Positions 23,641 through 34,831 of a stretch of 64,000 nucleotides of DNA are shown piece after piece (the first letter of the stretch is position 1; each line of letters starts with the position of its first letter). The stretch is from the NCBI GenBank assembly GCA_028551475.1, contig CM052355.1, positions 13,599,543-13,663,542 of the forward strand, given 5' to 3'. This DNA is from Casuarina equisetifolia. Lineage: Eukaryota > Streptophyta > Magnoliopsida > Fagales > Casuarinaceae. The notes below the pieces were generated by a model that was not told where the DNA came from, ran no database searches, and was given only the letters and a program-made list of their open reading frames with translations. Both the position numbers and the translations under genes were made by a program.

Positions 23641-25623
23641 TTATGTCTTCAAAGCACAAGACAATAGCCAAAGATATGGTTATCTTAGAGAAATCAGGAC
23701 CTTTTCCTGCTCAAGGACCAAAACGATGAATCAGAAATTAACAGATATTTGAATATTATGGACTAGAATTACCACAAGCTTACAAATAAACATTCAGAAA
23801 CGCCATGAAATTGCTGAACGCTAGAACTCAATTACAATAAAATAACCACAGAACAAGCTAGACTGCAAATTCATCCAAAGAAATTAACATGAGAAGCATC
23901 CACAATTGATTTTTAAGAGAAAAGCACAAAGCTAAAACAATTTTACCTTAATCCTAAAACTAGAACCATCAATTCTGTTTAAGCATGATCTCTTCTTATT
24001 TGATTAAAAGTAAGACAGTCAGTACCAATTTTCAACCCACAACGTGGACAATTAACCAGGGCCTTAGCACAAAATGAAATGGAAAGTAGAGATGATGAAT
24101 GCAAGTTACCATCACAGTAATGCTTAAAATCTCAATCAATAGCAGAATAGGTCTCAGCCTCTAGAAGCATATAAAGAGGTATAAGCTTATGATTTAGGAC
24201 TACTCTGTAATAGACCAACTTAATAAGCACAGATGCAAAATTTTTAACTATAGGAATTCACATGGTCCAGACACGCACTAGCTTCAACAATGATTATGTT
24301 ACAAAAGCATGGTATGGTATCACAACACTCAGTTGAATGGCAAAACAAAGAAAAGTAAACTAAAAGAGGAAAAAAAATTGCATGATACGTGGCATCTTAA
24401 AAATCAGAGCACACTATTCATAGATAACATAGATGTTCTTGTCAGCTGTTTGGTATAAACTAAACTTGGGAAATAAGAATTTTCAAAAATATTATAATGC
24501 AGACGTTTGATTCTAATAAAGAATTAAAATCCCAGAGCAAAAAACAAAAGCTTCTCATAACTCCCCAATGAATTATTTAAGACATGACCAGTTTCACTGC
24601 AAAGATTCTTCAAATGATTTTCCATAATTCCTCGATGCAGCCATTACCAATTAAACCACCAAGTACTTTCACCGCAACAAGAATTAAACTAAATCCAAGG
24701 ATAGGTGGAGTCCACGTGGTCCACTCCACCAATCTTCCCATGGATCCCTAAAACAAGTTAACTGATGGAGGGCATTATGAGAGGAAAGCCTCAAGCTTGA
24801 TTCATATGGAGTTTGATTCTAAGTATTCATACAATTGGGCTACATAGTCAGTCTCAGTTTGGTCTCAAAAAGGATAATTGCCACCCAACACAATAATACA
24901 AGACAGCGGAAAAGATAGCTCCGCCTAGTGAATAACCGAGAGCACACAGAACTCAAACCAAATGAAACTAATGAAGGGTGCTAGTTTACAGTGAAGTAAA
25001 CAGTTTTTATGGCGTTCACAGTATCTCATAATATAAATAAATTTTCGCCGACTTGTTCCCCCCAAAAGAAATAGTTGCAATTACGCAACTACGCAAAAGA
25101 ATAATCATAAATTAAAGCCACTTAAAAATCAGAACTCCCCAAATACGTATAGGCAAAAGATCACAAAAGATTAAAAACCCTAGAGAACTCACCACGTTAC
25201 CTATTACTAAACAAAAACCTAAAATCGGAAATTTCATTGTCCAAACAAGGGAAATTCTTGTGATTGATTAACAACACAACTGCCTTCACAAACTCAATCT
25301 TAAAACTTTCATGTTCTTAAACGAAAGAAAGAAAAAAGGAAAAAATAAAGTAAAGAGAGAAACGCATCCAAACCTAATTCACGCAATCCGTGCCTCAGTC
25401 CCGAGATAATTCTTCAATGTAAAGAAGCGAAAACTAAATTCGATGCGAAACCCGTAGGACTACCCTTCTATCTGAACCTAAATAGCAATCACTTTCAGAA
25501 ATCGAGGAGAGTCGAGACGGACACTCATCTCAAGGGGATCTTTTATCTGGTAAAGAAGAAACTCAAATTAGAAGAATAACAGTGGGTCCGAGAGAAGAGA
25601 ACAGAAGGAAAGAAAGAGGTTAC
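23641..25623 (-). other. Cyclin T 5' UTR intron region
   Basis: No coding frame is seen between the cyclin T start codon (23640) and a GC-rich stretch ending at a good donor. On the minus strand CTATCTAG is followed by GTAACC, placing a 5' splice site at 25624/25623. The acceptor must lie shortly upstream of the ATG; a polypyrimidine-rich stretch with AG near 23660-23690 is possible. Long 5' UTR introns are common in plant housekeeping genes and often raise expression. Confidence 0.5.
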
Positions 25624-26096
25624 CTAGATAGTTAGTAGGCGGTGTCGTCGTCGCCGTCGCCGTCGCCGCCGCCGCTGAAGTTGCTATTGCTGTCGCTGCT
25701 GCAGACCCTTTTTTCTGGAGGGGGTTGGGGTGCTTGCGCAACACCAGACAAGGCCTCGTCTTTAAGATGTGTAGGGGAACTTATAGATTTTTTCTTTTTC
25801 ACGAGTGCCCCAATAACTTTTTGTTTTCCAAATGCGGCCCACCAACCCCTGTTGTCTTTTTTCTTTTATTTTTCTAAAACTTAACCCATAAGAAAGTAAC
25901 CATTGTTTTAGTTCTATGAATTGCACCGTTACTTAAAGAATCAAAAATCAAATTTTCGTAAAAAATTCTCTATTTCATGTAAATGATTGACTATGGGAAC
26001 TAGTTTGATGTATGATGTATATATTCAAAGACACGTGCATAAAACTGATGTTGTAATTGTGAGAAATGGAAACATTATTATATTCAAGTACTTGGA
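25408..26096. repeat. Segmental duplication, copy 1 (cyclin T 5' UTR and promoter)
   Basis: This segment is repeated in the same orientation at 32570-33246, about 7.2 kb to the right. Shared anchors include AATTCTTCAATGTAAAG, TTCGATGCGAAACCCGTAGG, GGGGATCTTTTATCTGG, AAATGCGGCCCACC and GAATCAAAAATCAAATTT. By eye identity is 85-90 percent in the first 200 bp and lower toward the right. This copy belongs to the intact gene and contains about 45 bp (near 25733-25777) missing from copy 2. Confidence 0.85.
25624..25841 (-). promoter_or_regulatory. Cyclin T first (non-coding) exon and core promoter
   Basis: Reading the minus strand: a TGGGCC site II-type element at 25841-25836, a TATAAG match near 25785-25780, then a GC-rich leader with GGC/GAC triplet repeats, ending at the donor at 25624. 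The leader contains no ATG between the TATA-like site and the donor. The TGGGCC and TATA spacing (about 55 bp) is usual for plant growth-related genes. The same elements recur in the duplicate at 32570-33246, which supports their reality but does not prove function. Confidence 0.5.
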
Positions 26097-26293
26097 CATA
26101 TTTTGACTTATTTGACCAAAAAAGCAAAAACTTGGGCAAACAAAGCTGAATAATATCAGTGAATGTGTAATTGGAAAAACTTAGTTCAAGCACTCGCAAG
26201 TTAGTGATATTTGAAAAATTATCAACTAAATAGCAAAGGTTTTGAAATACCCTCTCCCCAAAGAAATCCTCTTAAAATCTTCTCTAACTCTAC

Positions 26294-26320
26294 AATAAAA
26301 TAAAATAAAATAAAATAAAA
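26294..26320. repeat. Pentanucleotide microsatellite (AATAA)n
   Basis: Five consecutive copies of an AAAAT-type unit in AT-rich sequence downstream of the duplicated block. The surrounding 26100-26776 holds nothing else I recognise. Confidence 0.9.
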
Positions 26321-26776
26321 CTAGGTGAAAAAGGTCTTTGGCGATGAAAAATCATATTACGGTGCTCATGAAGTCTAAAATAGAAACCAAGAAATTAAGG
26401 AGTGTCGTGAACTACTTAATAATGTTAGTCAAAGCCCATCACATTCTGAGGTCCAGAAACCGACTTCAACCCCTTATTTAATAAATTTCCAACAAAAAAA
26501 GTCCGGTTATTTTTCAGCACAAAGAGAAAAGTTACAGCCCAAATCACCATCTTGAGCGAAGAAAATGACCGGGACTTTGAGGGGTCTGAAACCTTGACAA
26601 AGAACTTTTAACCTTGCACGGTTCCTTCCTCCAAAAAATGTTTTGACTCGCCAAGAATAGAGACACGACCAAAGCTTATTGTTCCTTCAGTGAACCAACA
26701 TAAAAAAGACCTCATTTTAAGCACCTACTCTCCGGAACATATAACCAGCCTGCTGCTGTCCATCAAACAGTTTTTA

Positions 26777-26875
26777 TTAGAAAGTGGGCATTGCAAGGTT
26801 CCAGTCGTTCGATATGATATCCTGAAGATCCTCAGTGAAGCCTCTTAATCTGACGTTTAGAGGTAAGTCCAGAGG
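26777..26875 (-). other. Candidate terminal coding exon of an unidentified gene
   Basis: On the minus strand a possible acceptor (CTCAACCAG) is followed by exactly 33 codons ending in TAA, reading 'VRLRGFTEDLQDIISNDW' and finishing 'NLAMPTF'. The composition is protein-like and unlike the surrounding AT-rich DNA, and an AATAAA-like sequence lies next to the stop. I do not recognise the protein and cannot find preceding exons with confidence. A second, weaker candidate is 27530-27571, where an acceptor TTTTTACCAG is followed by 13 codons and a stop ('VDMRARIRGNKGY'). Either could be chance. Confidence 0.25.
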
Positions 26876-27797
26876 CTGGTTGAGATGGTGAGGTAGTTAA
26901 GCAAGTTATCAGATTTCTCAGTTTAGATACAATCTTGCAGAGAAAAGCTACAAAACTCCAGTCTGACTTTCACCATATCAACTTGCCAAATGGTTATCGT
27001 GCTCTTTTAAAGCATTCAAGTGGAGCAGAACGCAATCATTGCTGAGCATCGAGCAAACATGAGTAGCAATTACAAGATGCTTTAAAAAACGAAAAAAGAG
27101 CCATTACATTAAATTTCGCAACTTTGGATAGCTGCTCAAACAGGGACAAGCAAGTTTATAGGTAAAACCTCCAGCACACTTCCAAATGGTTGCTAACCAA
27201 CAGCACTTCTGCTGAATTTTTATTACATAAATATGGTTCAATTCAGTTTAGTCGAGGTTCCAGCTTGCTTTACCACCATCCGTGAGTTTTCTCCGCATTA
27301 AAAACCAAGCAAAATTTTTCTTACCGGGAACTCAAAAATTTAATGGGTACAAGAAAGAGCAAGTGCAACTACTTTACACATGCAACCTCCCACATCCATA
27401 TTACACCGTTCCAACAGTTTCTGACACTGCATGCCCGAAGGGCAGGAGAATATTATTCACACGGACAAGAATGTCATGCTTGAATGCCACCCACTTCATT
27501 TCACAATTTGGGAAGAACAAGACCAAAACTTAGTATCCCTTGTTTCCACGAATCCTAGCTCTCATGTCAACCTGGTAAAAACAAAAGGCTATAGCACATT
27601 AAACCACTATGGGCATTTAGCACTTTTCTACAACGTAACATATATTCTGTTGTGTGAGAGAATTCAATCATATAGTTATTCTCTCTACTTCACACCAAAC
27701 CATAAATATCTCAAAATGACAATGCTTGCATATATTGTTTTCTTTATTCTTTTCTTTTTTTCTCCCTCTTCTAATTGGGACAACAAATGGTAACTGC

Positions 27798-28079
27798 GAA
27801 TGAATGAAAGAGATGACTAAAATCCAAAAGAACTAGTAGACACCATCACACATTCTTATATAATGAGCATCCTGTTTGCTCCTTCAAGACAGATCTCGGA
27901 AAACAAACATGGCATTTGCAACACAGACTACAAACTCAGAATGAATGAGAGAGACGACAGAAATTCAAAAGAACTAGTAGACACTAAAAGCAAAGATCAC
28001 ACACTCTTATATAATGAGCAAACTGTTTACTCCTTCAAGACAGAACTCGAAAAAAAATATTGCATTTGCAACATTCAGT
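27798..28079. repeat. Tandem duplication, two units of about 141 bp
   Basis: Units start at 27798 and 27939, each with GAATGAATGARAGAGAYGAC, then CAAAAGAACTAGTAGACAC, CTTATATAATGAGCA, TACTCCTTCAAGACAGA (TGCTCC in the first unit) and GGCATTTGCAACA (TTGCATTTGCAACA in the second). They are about 85 percent identical by eye. No coding role is visible. The remaining sequence from 26876 to 28960 holds no recognised gene. Confidence 0.8.
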
Positions 28080-28321
28080 GAAACTCCACTTCCATGCAAA
28101 CAAGAACTTCCAAGATTAGTGACTCAATAAACTAGTTGCTAATGTACTTCTATAAATTTAGCTAAAGCCCTAAATTAGAGAATTTCGGGCTTAAACTTAG
28201 TTGGAACCTTAAAGTAATCAAGGCTTCTAAACTTAATCCTAATCCAATGTCCAAGTAAGCATACACCAAAGTTTGTTATTTGCTTGGCAGTGTGATTCAA
28301 GGTACAAATAGAAAAGAGAAG

Positions 28322-28322
<1 letters not shown>

Positions 28323-28366
<44 letters not shown>
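28323..28366. repeat. Compound microsatellite (GT)n(GA)n
   Basis: Nine GT units followed by about 13 GA units without interruption, in non-coding sequence. Confidence 0.95.
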
Positions 28367-28959
28367 AAGAATAGAGTTTAGACTCATTATAATACTATGC
28401 ACTTACATCTAAGATTCACAACTCTCTAGTAATACGCATTCAGCTTGAACAAAGGTGGCATCTCCTTTTTCCCTTTGTAACATTCATACTTGCCAAAAAG
28501 GTTGAAGGAGAAGCACACCACCTTTTAGTGCATGAATTTATGCGCGGAATGATAGTTGGCCCATCAGGGAAAATCGTAGGTGTTACAATCATCATCTTAT
28601 TATGAGATTCTCAATTTAAATAGGCTAAGACCATTTTGGTATTGCCAAAAAATATAGACTGGATCCAGAATCTCACATTCCGTTTTGTTATTGTTTCCCT
28701 TTTTCCTAAGTTAGCCCATCACCTGGTGTTACGAGCAAAGAAATTCTCTCTTTAATAGTAGGTGGAGTTCTGTATTAGCTGATCCTTGGGACTCGTACTC
28801 AAATTCTGTCATCGTTGCTTAGGGACACTTACCCTTGGTATATCGATAGACATGTTGCAGGATTTACTTTGACCAAGGTAGATTGATGACTGATCGAACT
28901 TGATTGTTATCTGCCCATTGGCATATTGCTCAATGGATCACCAACTTTGGTTTCTGGAA

Positions 28960-29215
28960 TTGTGCTGTGTATCTCCGAATTTCAAAGTGACCTTCTAAAT
29001 TAAAAATTTGTTTTCTAAGAGTTGACTGTCAATCTGAGAAAAGAATCCTAAAGAAGGATATCAAAACTTGGCATTAAAGCAAGTATTTGCTAGATGGCAG
29101 GCAAAGTTAAGTGTATTTGATTTTGATATTAAATACATCAAAGGTGATTTAATCCTTTGTTTGAATTTCTAACTAGAGAACTTTTGCAAGGAAGGATGAA
29201 CATCTCATTAGGCAA
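28960..29215 (+). pseudogene. Second caulimovirid-type RNase H fragment
   Basis: A plus-strand reading shows 'ALKQVFARWQAKLSVFDFDI' followed by 'KYIKGDL' at about 29071-29150, the end of a viral RNase H, preceded by decayed residues back to about 28990. A stop follows at about 29169. It is less than 300 nt long, lies about 18 kb from the main viral copy, and is not obviously a duplicate of it at the nucleotide level. Lys-rich open sequence to 29566 follows and has no recognised domain. A Ty3/gypsy origin is possible but fits the tail less well. Confidence 0.5.
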
Positions 29216-29599
29216 TAAGGACTCCACAAGTGAGCAAACTAGTAAAAACACAGAAGGAGCCTGAGTTTCAAGAAACAGGATTACTCATGGTGTTAAAGGT
29301 CTCCAAAGTTTCAAGGAGGTTTTGAAATGCCTCCAAAACAAAACCCACTAAAAACCTATTCCATTAGGATTAAGGTAAAAATAAAGGCTGAAAGAACAAT
29401 TGCAGAAACAGTTGCTCCACATGGTGTAACCATAAAGGCTGAAACCGCCCAAAACGCCCAAATTAAAGCAAAATCCAAATCCAAACCCCAATCAAAGGCC
29501 TCGCAGAAAGCCCAAAAGATGGATAATAATAAGAAGGAAAGATGGATTCAGAGACTACTGGTATAATTCATTTCAGTTTCTCAAACATTGTTATACACA

Positions 29600-31900
29600 T
29601 GTGATCAATGAAGTAAACATTGAAACAATTTGGGCACAATTAGACATGCATGTGACTAAAAGTTAAAATTTTTACATGAAAAGGCAGTTATATAGTTTGT
29701 GAAAGAGTAAAAAAACAAATTGTTTTAAGCATCTCCATAAATGCTGAAATGGAAGATGAAGTGATACTTCTGTTGGTACCATTTCTCCTTCATGCAATCA
29801 CTTGGTCAGAATATGATTGTTTGGGAAAAAAAAAATTAAAAAAAGGCGACTAGAGCTCTCTTGTCACGTGAAAAAGCTCTGAGTAATTAACTAGATAGGA
29901 TTATGGTGAAGTCTAATTCCAACCATGAAAAGATATGAGCATTAAGGAGAAAATTGAAAGGTAGTCTCAGTCTAATTAACTGTCCAGCAAAAGAAGAAGA
30001 AACTCAGTCAAATGCAAGAGACGTGGAGTACCTATTACTGTTACATGGAATAGCAAAATAGAAAATATCCTAGACATGTATAATTTATATTTAAGGAGAT
30101 ACATAGCATACAGATAGCAGCATTTGTGCAAAAGATAAAAGTAGCTAATTCAAGGGCAGGCAATCAAGTTTGTAGCCATAAACCAATGAGCGAGAGTTGT
30201 GATGAAGCTTAGTTCTTGCAAGTTAAAGTAAGTGGAAACAAGATTCAGAAATTTCTGGAATGTGCTGAAAATTCTTTTCGGAAAATGAAAAGAATAAAAA
30301 ATTTCCTAAGATTCTGGCAATGTTTCAATGGTGACTTCAATAACAATGAGGTCAGGGTAGATTTTTCTCACTATCTCTTTGAAGTGTAGATTCTCTAACA
30401 CATTAATTATTTGAATTCCACTTGCACATATCAAGTGTGCCCAAATAGGCAGTGTTTTGAGAAAAATCCTATGATGCTAAGGTTTGGAGGACACTTGATA
30501 ATATTAGATATGTTCCAAATCTTAAGAAAAATCTGAACTCTTTTAAACACATAGGATTTTTAGGTGATGGCTATTTAACAAAAGATGGTGTTCTGAAAGA
30601 AGTAAAGGTGCGTTGGAGGACAGAGGGTCGTAAAATTGGAAATTACATAAGTCATTTGGAAACAGAATTACAAGTGGAGTTGCAATTCAATGTCCACTCT
30701 ACCAGGGTCATGGGGGTAGGAAGTAACATACATTACTTGGCTAATATAATAAGGCTGTTCTCAATTATACTCATTCTTATGTTTGGAGACAAATGGCAGG
30801 GTCTTCACCTGAAGTTACATATTATTTTATCAATTTCGTCATGATTTTCTAACAAAGGTCTTGATTCAATTATGAAATACAAGTTTGGCTTTCATTATCT
30901 TCAAGCACTAAAAAATGTGGGTGGAAAAATAGACTGAGAAAAAAGGTAGATATACATCAAGTTCAATAATCTGAATGGAGTATAAGGACACTAAATTTTA
31001 GAATTTCGCAAAGCAAAAGGCATTATTCTCCACTCACAAATGAACTGCTGAAAGGATGAACAGAAATTTATTTGAAGAGACAAGATGTAAGGAGTTAAGT
31101 CTAGGTTTGTCAAAGGCTTTCAAACTGATGCAATTAATTATGCATGTTTCATCCAGACCAATCTGTATCCACTGCAATTGAGTTAAGAGTTTCATAGGAA
31201 GTATGGACAAGCAAATCAGCACCAAGAATGTTTACTTGTCCTCCATATATCCGTGTGCAGGACAAAGTAAGATTCACGAACAAGAAAGTACATATTTATT
31301 TGTTTCAAAAATGGCATGAACAACTACAGGCTGGAGTTTAGTTTTAAAAAAATACCAGATTGTGGTAAATAATGAAACTAATATGTTGAGAGAAAGTGAA
31401 AACAAGAATCAACTAGCTGCCAAAAATTGGTTTTTTCTTTTTTTTTTTTTGTGGGGTGGGTGTGGGGGGGGGTGTTGTGGGGTAGTTGAAATGGATTCTG
31501 ATGATCAAAGTTCACCTAAGGCTAAAAGTAAGGATGAACAAATTTTTAGAGACTCACAAAACCAAGAAGAGCCATATACTTGCAACAAAGACATCAAAGA
31601 GAAAAATGATCAAGAGGCATCAGAGATATACGAATTTGGAGATATATTTTCCTTTTCTAATACTTTGACACTAACTGCACAAAAAGAAATACAGTTAAAA
31701 AGGAAATAAAACTAATGAGTTAGTGTATCGCCTAAGGAAAAGAAGAGTCTAGAGCAGAAAACTGATTTGCGGTAAGATAGCCTAAGCAAAGAGAGCTTTG
31801 TGGCCAAACAGAGTGGTAAAGAAGCATAACAATATGACTAAACTAGGTCCTATACCAAAGCTTAAGCATTTGAACTTGGTTGGTGCAAGTAGTTCGCGTT
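29600..31900 (+). mobile_element. Degraded Ty1/copia retrotransposon lacking reverse transcriptase
   Basis: Plus-strand fragments appear in copia order. Gag-like residues at about 29630-29830 ('IWAQLDMHVT', 'MKRQLYSL'). A pre-integrase region at 30490-30660 ('NIRYVPNLKKNLNSF', 'DGYLTKDGVLKEVKV'). Integrase at about 30830-31290 ('FVKGFQTDAINYACFIQTN', 'YGQANQHQECLLVLHISV'). An acidic linker at 31485-31700 ('EMDSDDQSSPKAKSKDEQ'). The polyprotein end near 31830-31880 ('MTKLGPIPKLKHLNLVG'). The reverse transcriptase between linker and tail is absent, so at least one deletion of about 1.5 kb or more has occurred. Frames shift repeatedly. No LTR pair was found at the ends. Confidence 0.65.
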
Positions 31901-32569
31901 TCCCTTAGAAGCTTGAGTTGACACTCTTGCTTGCACATTGGTGTATGCAATAAGGTGAGGAAATAGAAATATGAGAGGTTCATGAAGACTCACACAAGTC
32001 ATGGATGATTCTTTACACATTCATTAAGACTTTAAACAATGTCATCCAAGTACTAATGTTCAAGATTGGAAAGTTAAAATTCACTGGCTATTAGCTTTTC
32101 ATTAACTGATCAAAAGAGAGGGGAAAGAAAAAGGAAAGCATATATGAAAAGAGGGAAAACAAAATGAGAAAAGAAACGAGAAGAATGAAGAGAAGAAGAC
32201 ATGCCTGGCCTCTCTTGCAATTGAAATAAGTTTCCCTAAGTCCCACACACTCACTTGATATAGATGGGCTCTTCTCTCCAGCACATTCCCTATATGATCG
32301 CTTCTCAACCTTTAGTCAACGCATATGGCAAACAACATTAGACATCAAGTCGAAAAATTCCATATCTGTCTGCATTTCAAAGCTAGACATCTCGAGCATG
32401 ACAGATATAGTAAGAGACTGCAAACCTTAACACAATCAGATTCACTAAGGCACTTCACCAGTTCAAGTGCTAGGCCTTTGCAAGACTTAGACATTTTGCC
32501 CTTCTTTTAATCGCACTACCTTCTCCAGAAATGATATTCGCCTCCTTAGTCTTTATGGTCACTCAAAAA
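31901..32569. other. Non-coding stretch between copia remnant and duplicated promoter
   Basis: No gene seen. Purine-rich AAAG/GAGA sequence at 32105-32200 makes Ser/Phe-rich open frames on the minus strand that I regard as composition artefacts. Confidence 0.4.
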
Positions 32570-33246
32570 AATTCTTCAATGTAAAGGAGCGAAAGCTAAA
32601 TTCGATGCGAAACCCGTAGGACTACCCTTCTCTGAACCTAAATAGCAACCACTTTCATAAATCGAGAAGAGTCAAGACAGACAGTCATCTTAAGGGGATC
32701 TTTTATCTGGTAAAAAATGAACGTAAACTAGGAGAATAACAAAGAGGCGCACCTCGATAGTTAGTGGGCGGTGTCGCCGCCGCTGCTGGTGTTGCTCTTG
32801 CCGTCGCTGCCGGAGGCCCTTTTTGCTGGAAGGGGTTTTGGGGGACTTATAGATTTTTCCTTTTCCACGAGTGCTCCAATAACTTTTTGTTTTTCCAAAT
32901 GCGGCCCACCGACCCTTGTAGTTTTTTATCTTTTATTTTTCTATTAGTACTGGTGCAATTCATAAAAATAAAACGACGGCTGCTTTCTAATAAAATGACG
33001 CTTGATACGATAGCAGATACCAGGAGCAACAGTATTGTTTTTATGAATTGCACCAGTACTAATAGAATCAAAAATCAAATTTGAGTAAAAAATTCTCTGT
33101 TTTATATTGTTTACCATACAGCATGTTGTCTAAATGATTGAGTTTCGGAACTAGTCTAATGTCTGATATTTATGTTCAAAGATACATTCATAAAACTTGT
33201 ATTGTGATTGTGAGAAATGAAGATGCTATTACATTTAAGTACTTGG
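32570..33246. repeat. Segmental duplication, copy 2 (cyclin T promoter and 5' UTR, orphan)
   Basis: Matches 25408-26096 in the same orientation. It keeps the non-coding exon with its GT donor (minus strand, CGAG followed by GTGCGC near 32752), the TATAAG-like site near 32846-32852 and the TGGGCC element at 32903-32908, so a minus-strand promoter could still be active. No cyclin T coding exon follows on the minus strand; downstream lies copia debris. It differs from copy 1 by a missing segment of about 45 bp and by the palindrome at 32941-33065. Confidence 0.85.
32941..33065. repeat. Perfect 28-bp inverted repeat with 69-bp spacer
   Basis: 32941-32968 (starts CTATTAGTACTGG) and 33038-33065 (ends CCAGTACTAATAG) are exact reverse complements. 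In the sister copy the right arm has a diverged counterpart at about 25912-25937 (TATGAATTGCACC shared), while the left arm has no clear equivalent. The unit could be a small foldback/MITE-like element or a product of template switching. No clear target-site duplication is visible. Confidence 0.9.
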
Positions 33247-34554
33247 CATGATAAATTTTAGAACCTTGAACCATTAATATCTCAAAACTAAAGAAAAAAT
33301 AAAGAAATTTATGGTGTGTCATAGATAGAAAAAAAAAAAACCTTGCTTCATGAAAGAAAATTTAATTTAGAAAGAAAAGTTAAAAGGAGAAAAATTAAAT
33401 TAATTATTATTAAGAATGAAAGTCTCGAATTAGTAAAATAAAATAGTTGATAATGTTAAAATATAAAAATATTTTTCAACTCACGAGTCAACTTTTAAGT
33501 TATATTAAATTAAATTAATATAGTATTAACCTTAGATTGATCAAGTTCAACTCTTATTTAACTTTGAACACGTTAATATATAGGAGAACATTAATTTCAC
33601 CTTATTTAACTTTAAGTATAAAGTATTCTTAATATGTTCATAAAATATTAAGGATGAAAACTTCATATGAGAGAAGTATGATCTTTTTTTATATTTAAAT
33701 ATAAAAAAATATTTTTTAAATTTATTATCTAATTTTTAAATTAGACTTTAGGCTTTATAATATGATATTTGAGTGCTATTAGTATGCAACAAGGGTGTTA
33801 TAGGCCTGGCTGACAGATTGATTAACTGGGCGAGACACAATGAAATCCTCCCAAGAAAGAAGGAAGATTTTTGTTTTTCATCTTGTTACCACCAATGCTG
33901 ATAAAGTGGGAAAGAACATAGATTGACATGCCAGAGGGCACCAATCCTCTTACAACAAAATGTTTTCTAGGCCTCCGTTCTATCCACTTTTCCCCTTGCA
34001 ATTACGGAACCAAAAAGACATAGTGACGCACGCACCCCTGACACACAGAAAACAAATCGTGGAAGCGAACAGAGCACGCCGAAGGCTGGAGCATCCTTCT
34101 TGCGTTGCGTCTCTGGATCAATCAATACAAATTATATACACATATAAAAGCAAACAACGAGCTCAATGATTTACGATCTATAATCTTGTTTTTACAGTAG
34201 CTGCTCGTTCGACAGCTTGAATTTGACTGCTTCCTACTGATGCTGTTTTGCTAAGGATCTCTGTTTGAGAAACTAAAGCAGTCGAATTTAAACCCACGAT
34301 ACAACTCAGACCAATTTTTTATTAAACAAATACTGAGAAGAATTCATGAGAAAAAAGAATATAAACTGTGAGTTTTATTAATCACAATTACAACCAATAT
34401 GCACCTAAAGAGAAGGCAACTGCCCAAGTGTGCTTTTCATGAATCAAACTCGTACAAATACATCATCAAGCACCAAAAGTTCACACTCCTTCATCTAGCA
34501 TAAAACAATCCTCTGATACTAGGCGAAAAGGCCATACACGCGTTGTGGAGAGGC
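33247..34554. other. AT-rich intergenic region
   Basis: Very AT-rich at 33260-33780 with no gene. From 33950 to 34160 the base composition is more balanced, but only a 69-codon open frame without recognisable features occurs. The last part, up to 34554, probably holds the 3' UTR of the small membrane protein gene. Confidence 0.4.
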
Positions 34555-34776
34555 TTAAACATTGGAAGAGTTGTCAGGCTTGAAATGGGTTGGAGGGGGT
34601 GAGGCGTTAGGATTAGCAGCGCCCGCAGTTCCCGGTGGTGGAGTGGGTACCCCATATACCTGCGCCGTGGCCCACGCCTCCTTTCTTCCTTTGGATCTTC
34701 CAAAGAAGTAGCATCCGAAGCCAAGTATGATACAGAAGAGAATAAGAGGCAGCGATATTACAACTACCATACCCAT
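34555..34776 (-). CDS. Small single-pass membrane protein, 73 residues, function unknown
   Basis: A complete single-exon frame. Residues 3-25 ('VVVISLPLILFCIILGFGCY') form one hydrophobic span. A basic patch 'GRSKGRKE' (27-34) follows, which by the positive-inside rule puts the C-terminus in the cytosol. Residues 42-73 are Pro/Ala/Asn-rich ('GVPTPPPGTAGAANPNAS'), probably disordered. GC content and codon use are better than in flanking DNA, and the start lies just downstream of a GA/CT-rich leader, as in many real plant genes. It looks like the kind of tiny conserved membrane protein common in dicots, but I cannot name a family. An overlapping frame extending to 34491 in another phase is less protein-like. 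Confidence 0.6.
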   Translation of the reverse strand: MGMVVVISLPLILFCIILGFGCYFFGRSKGRKEAWATAQVYGVPTPPPGTAGAANPNASPPPTHFKPDNSSNV

Positions 34777-34831
34777 TTTTTCGCCCTTTCTTTGATCCGC
34801 AAGGCCCCAAGTTTCGCAGAGTGTTTGATTT

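Noticed and set aside
31362..31709. Stand-alone 115-residue gene
   Set aside because: The acidic part is the copia linker between integrase and reverse transcriptase; its start comes from a poly-T/G-rich stretch.
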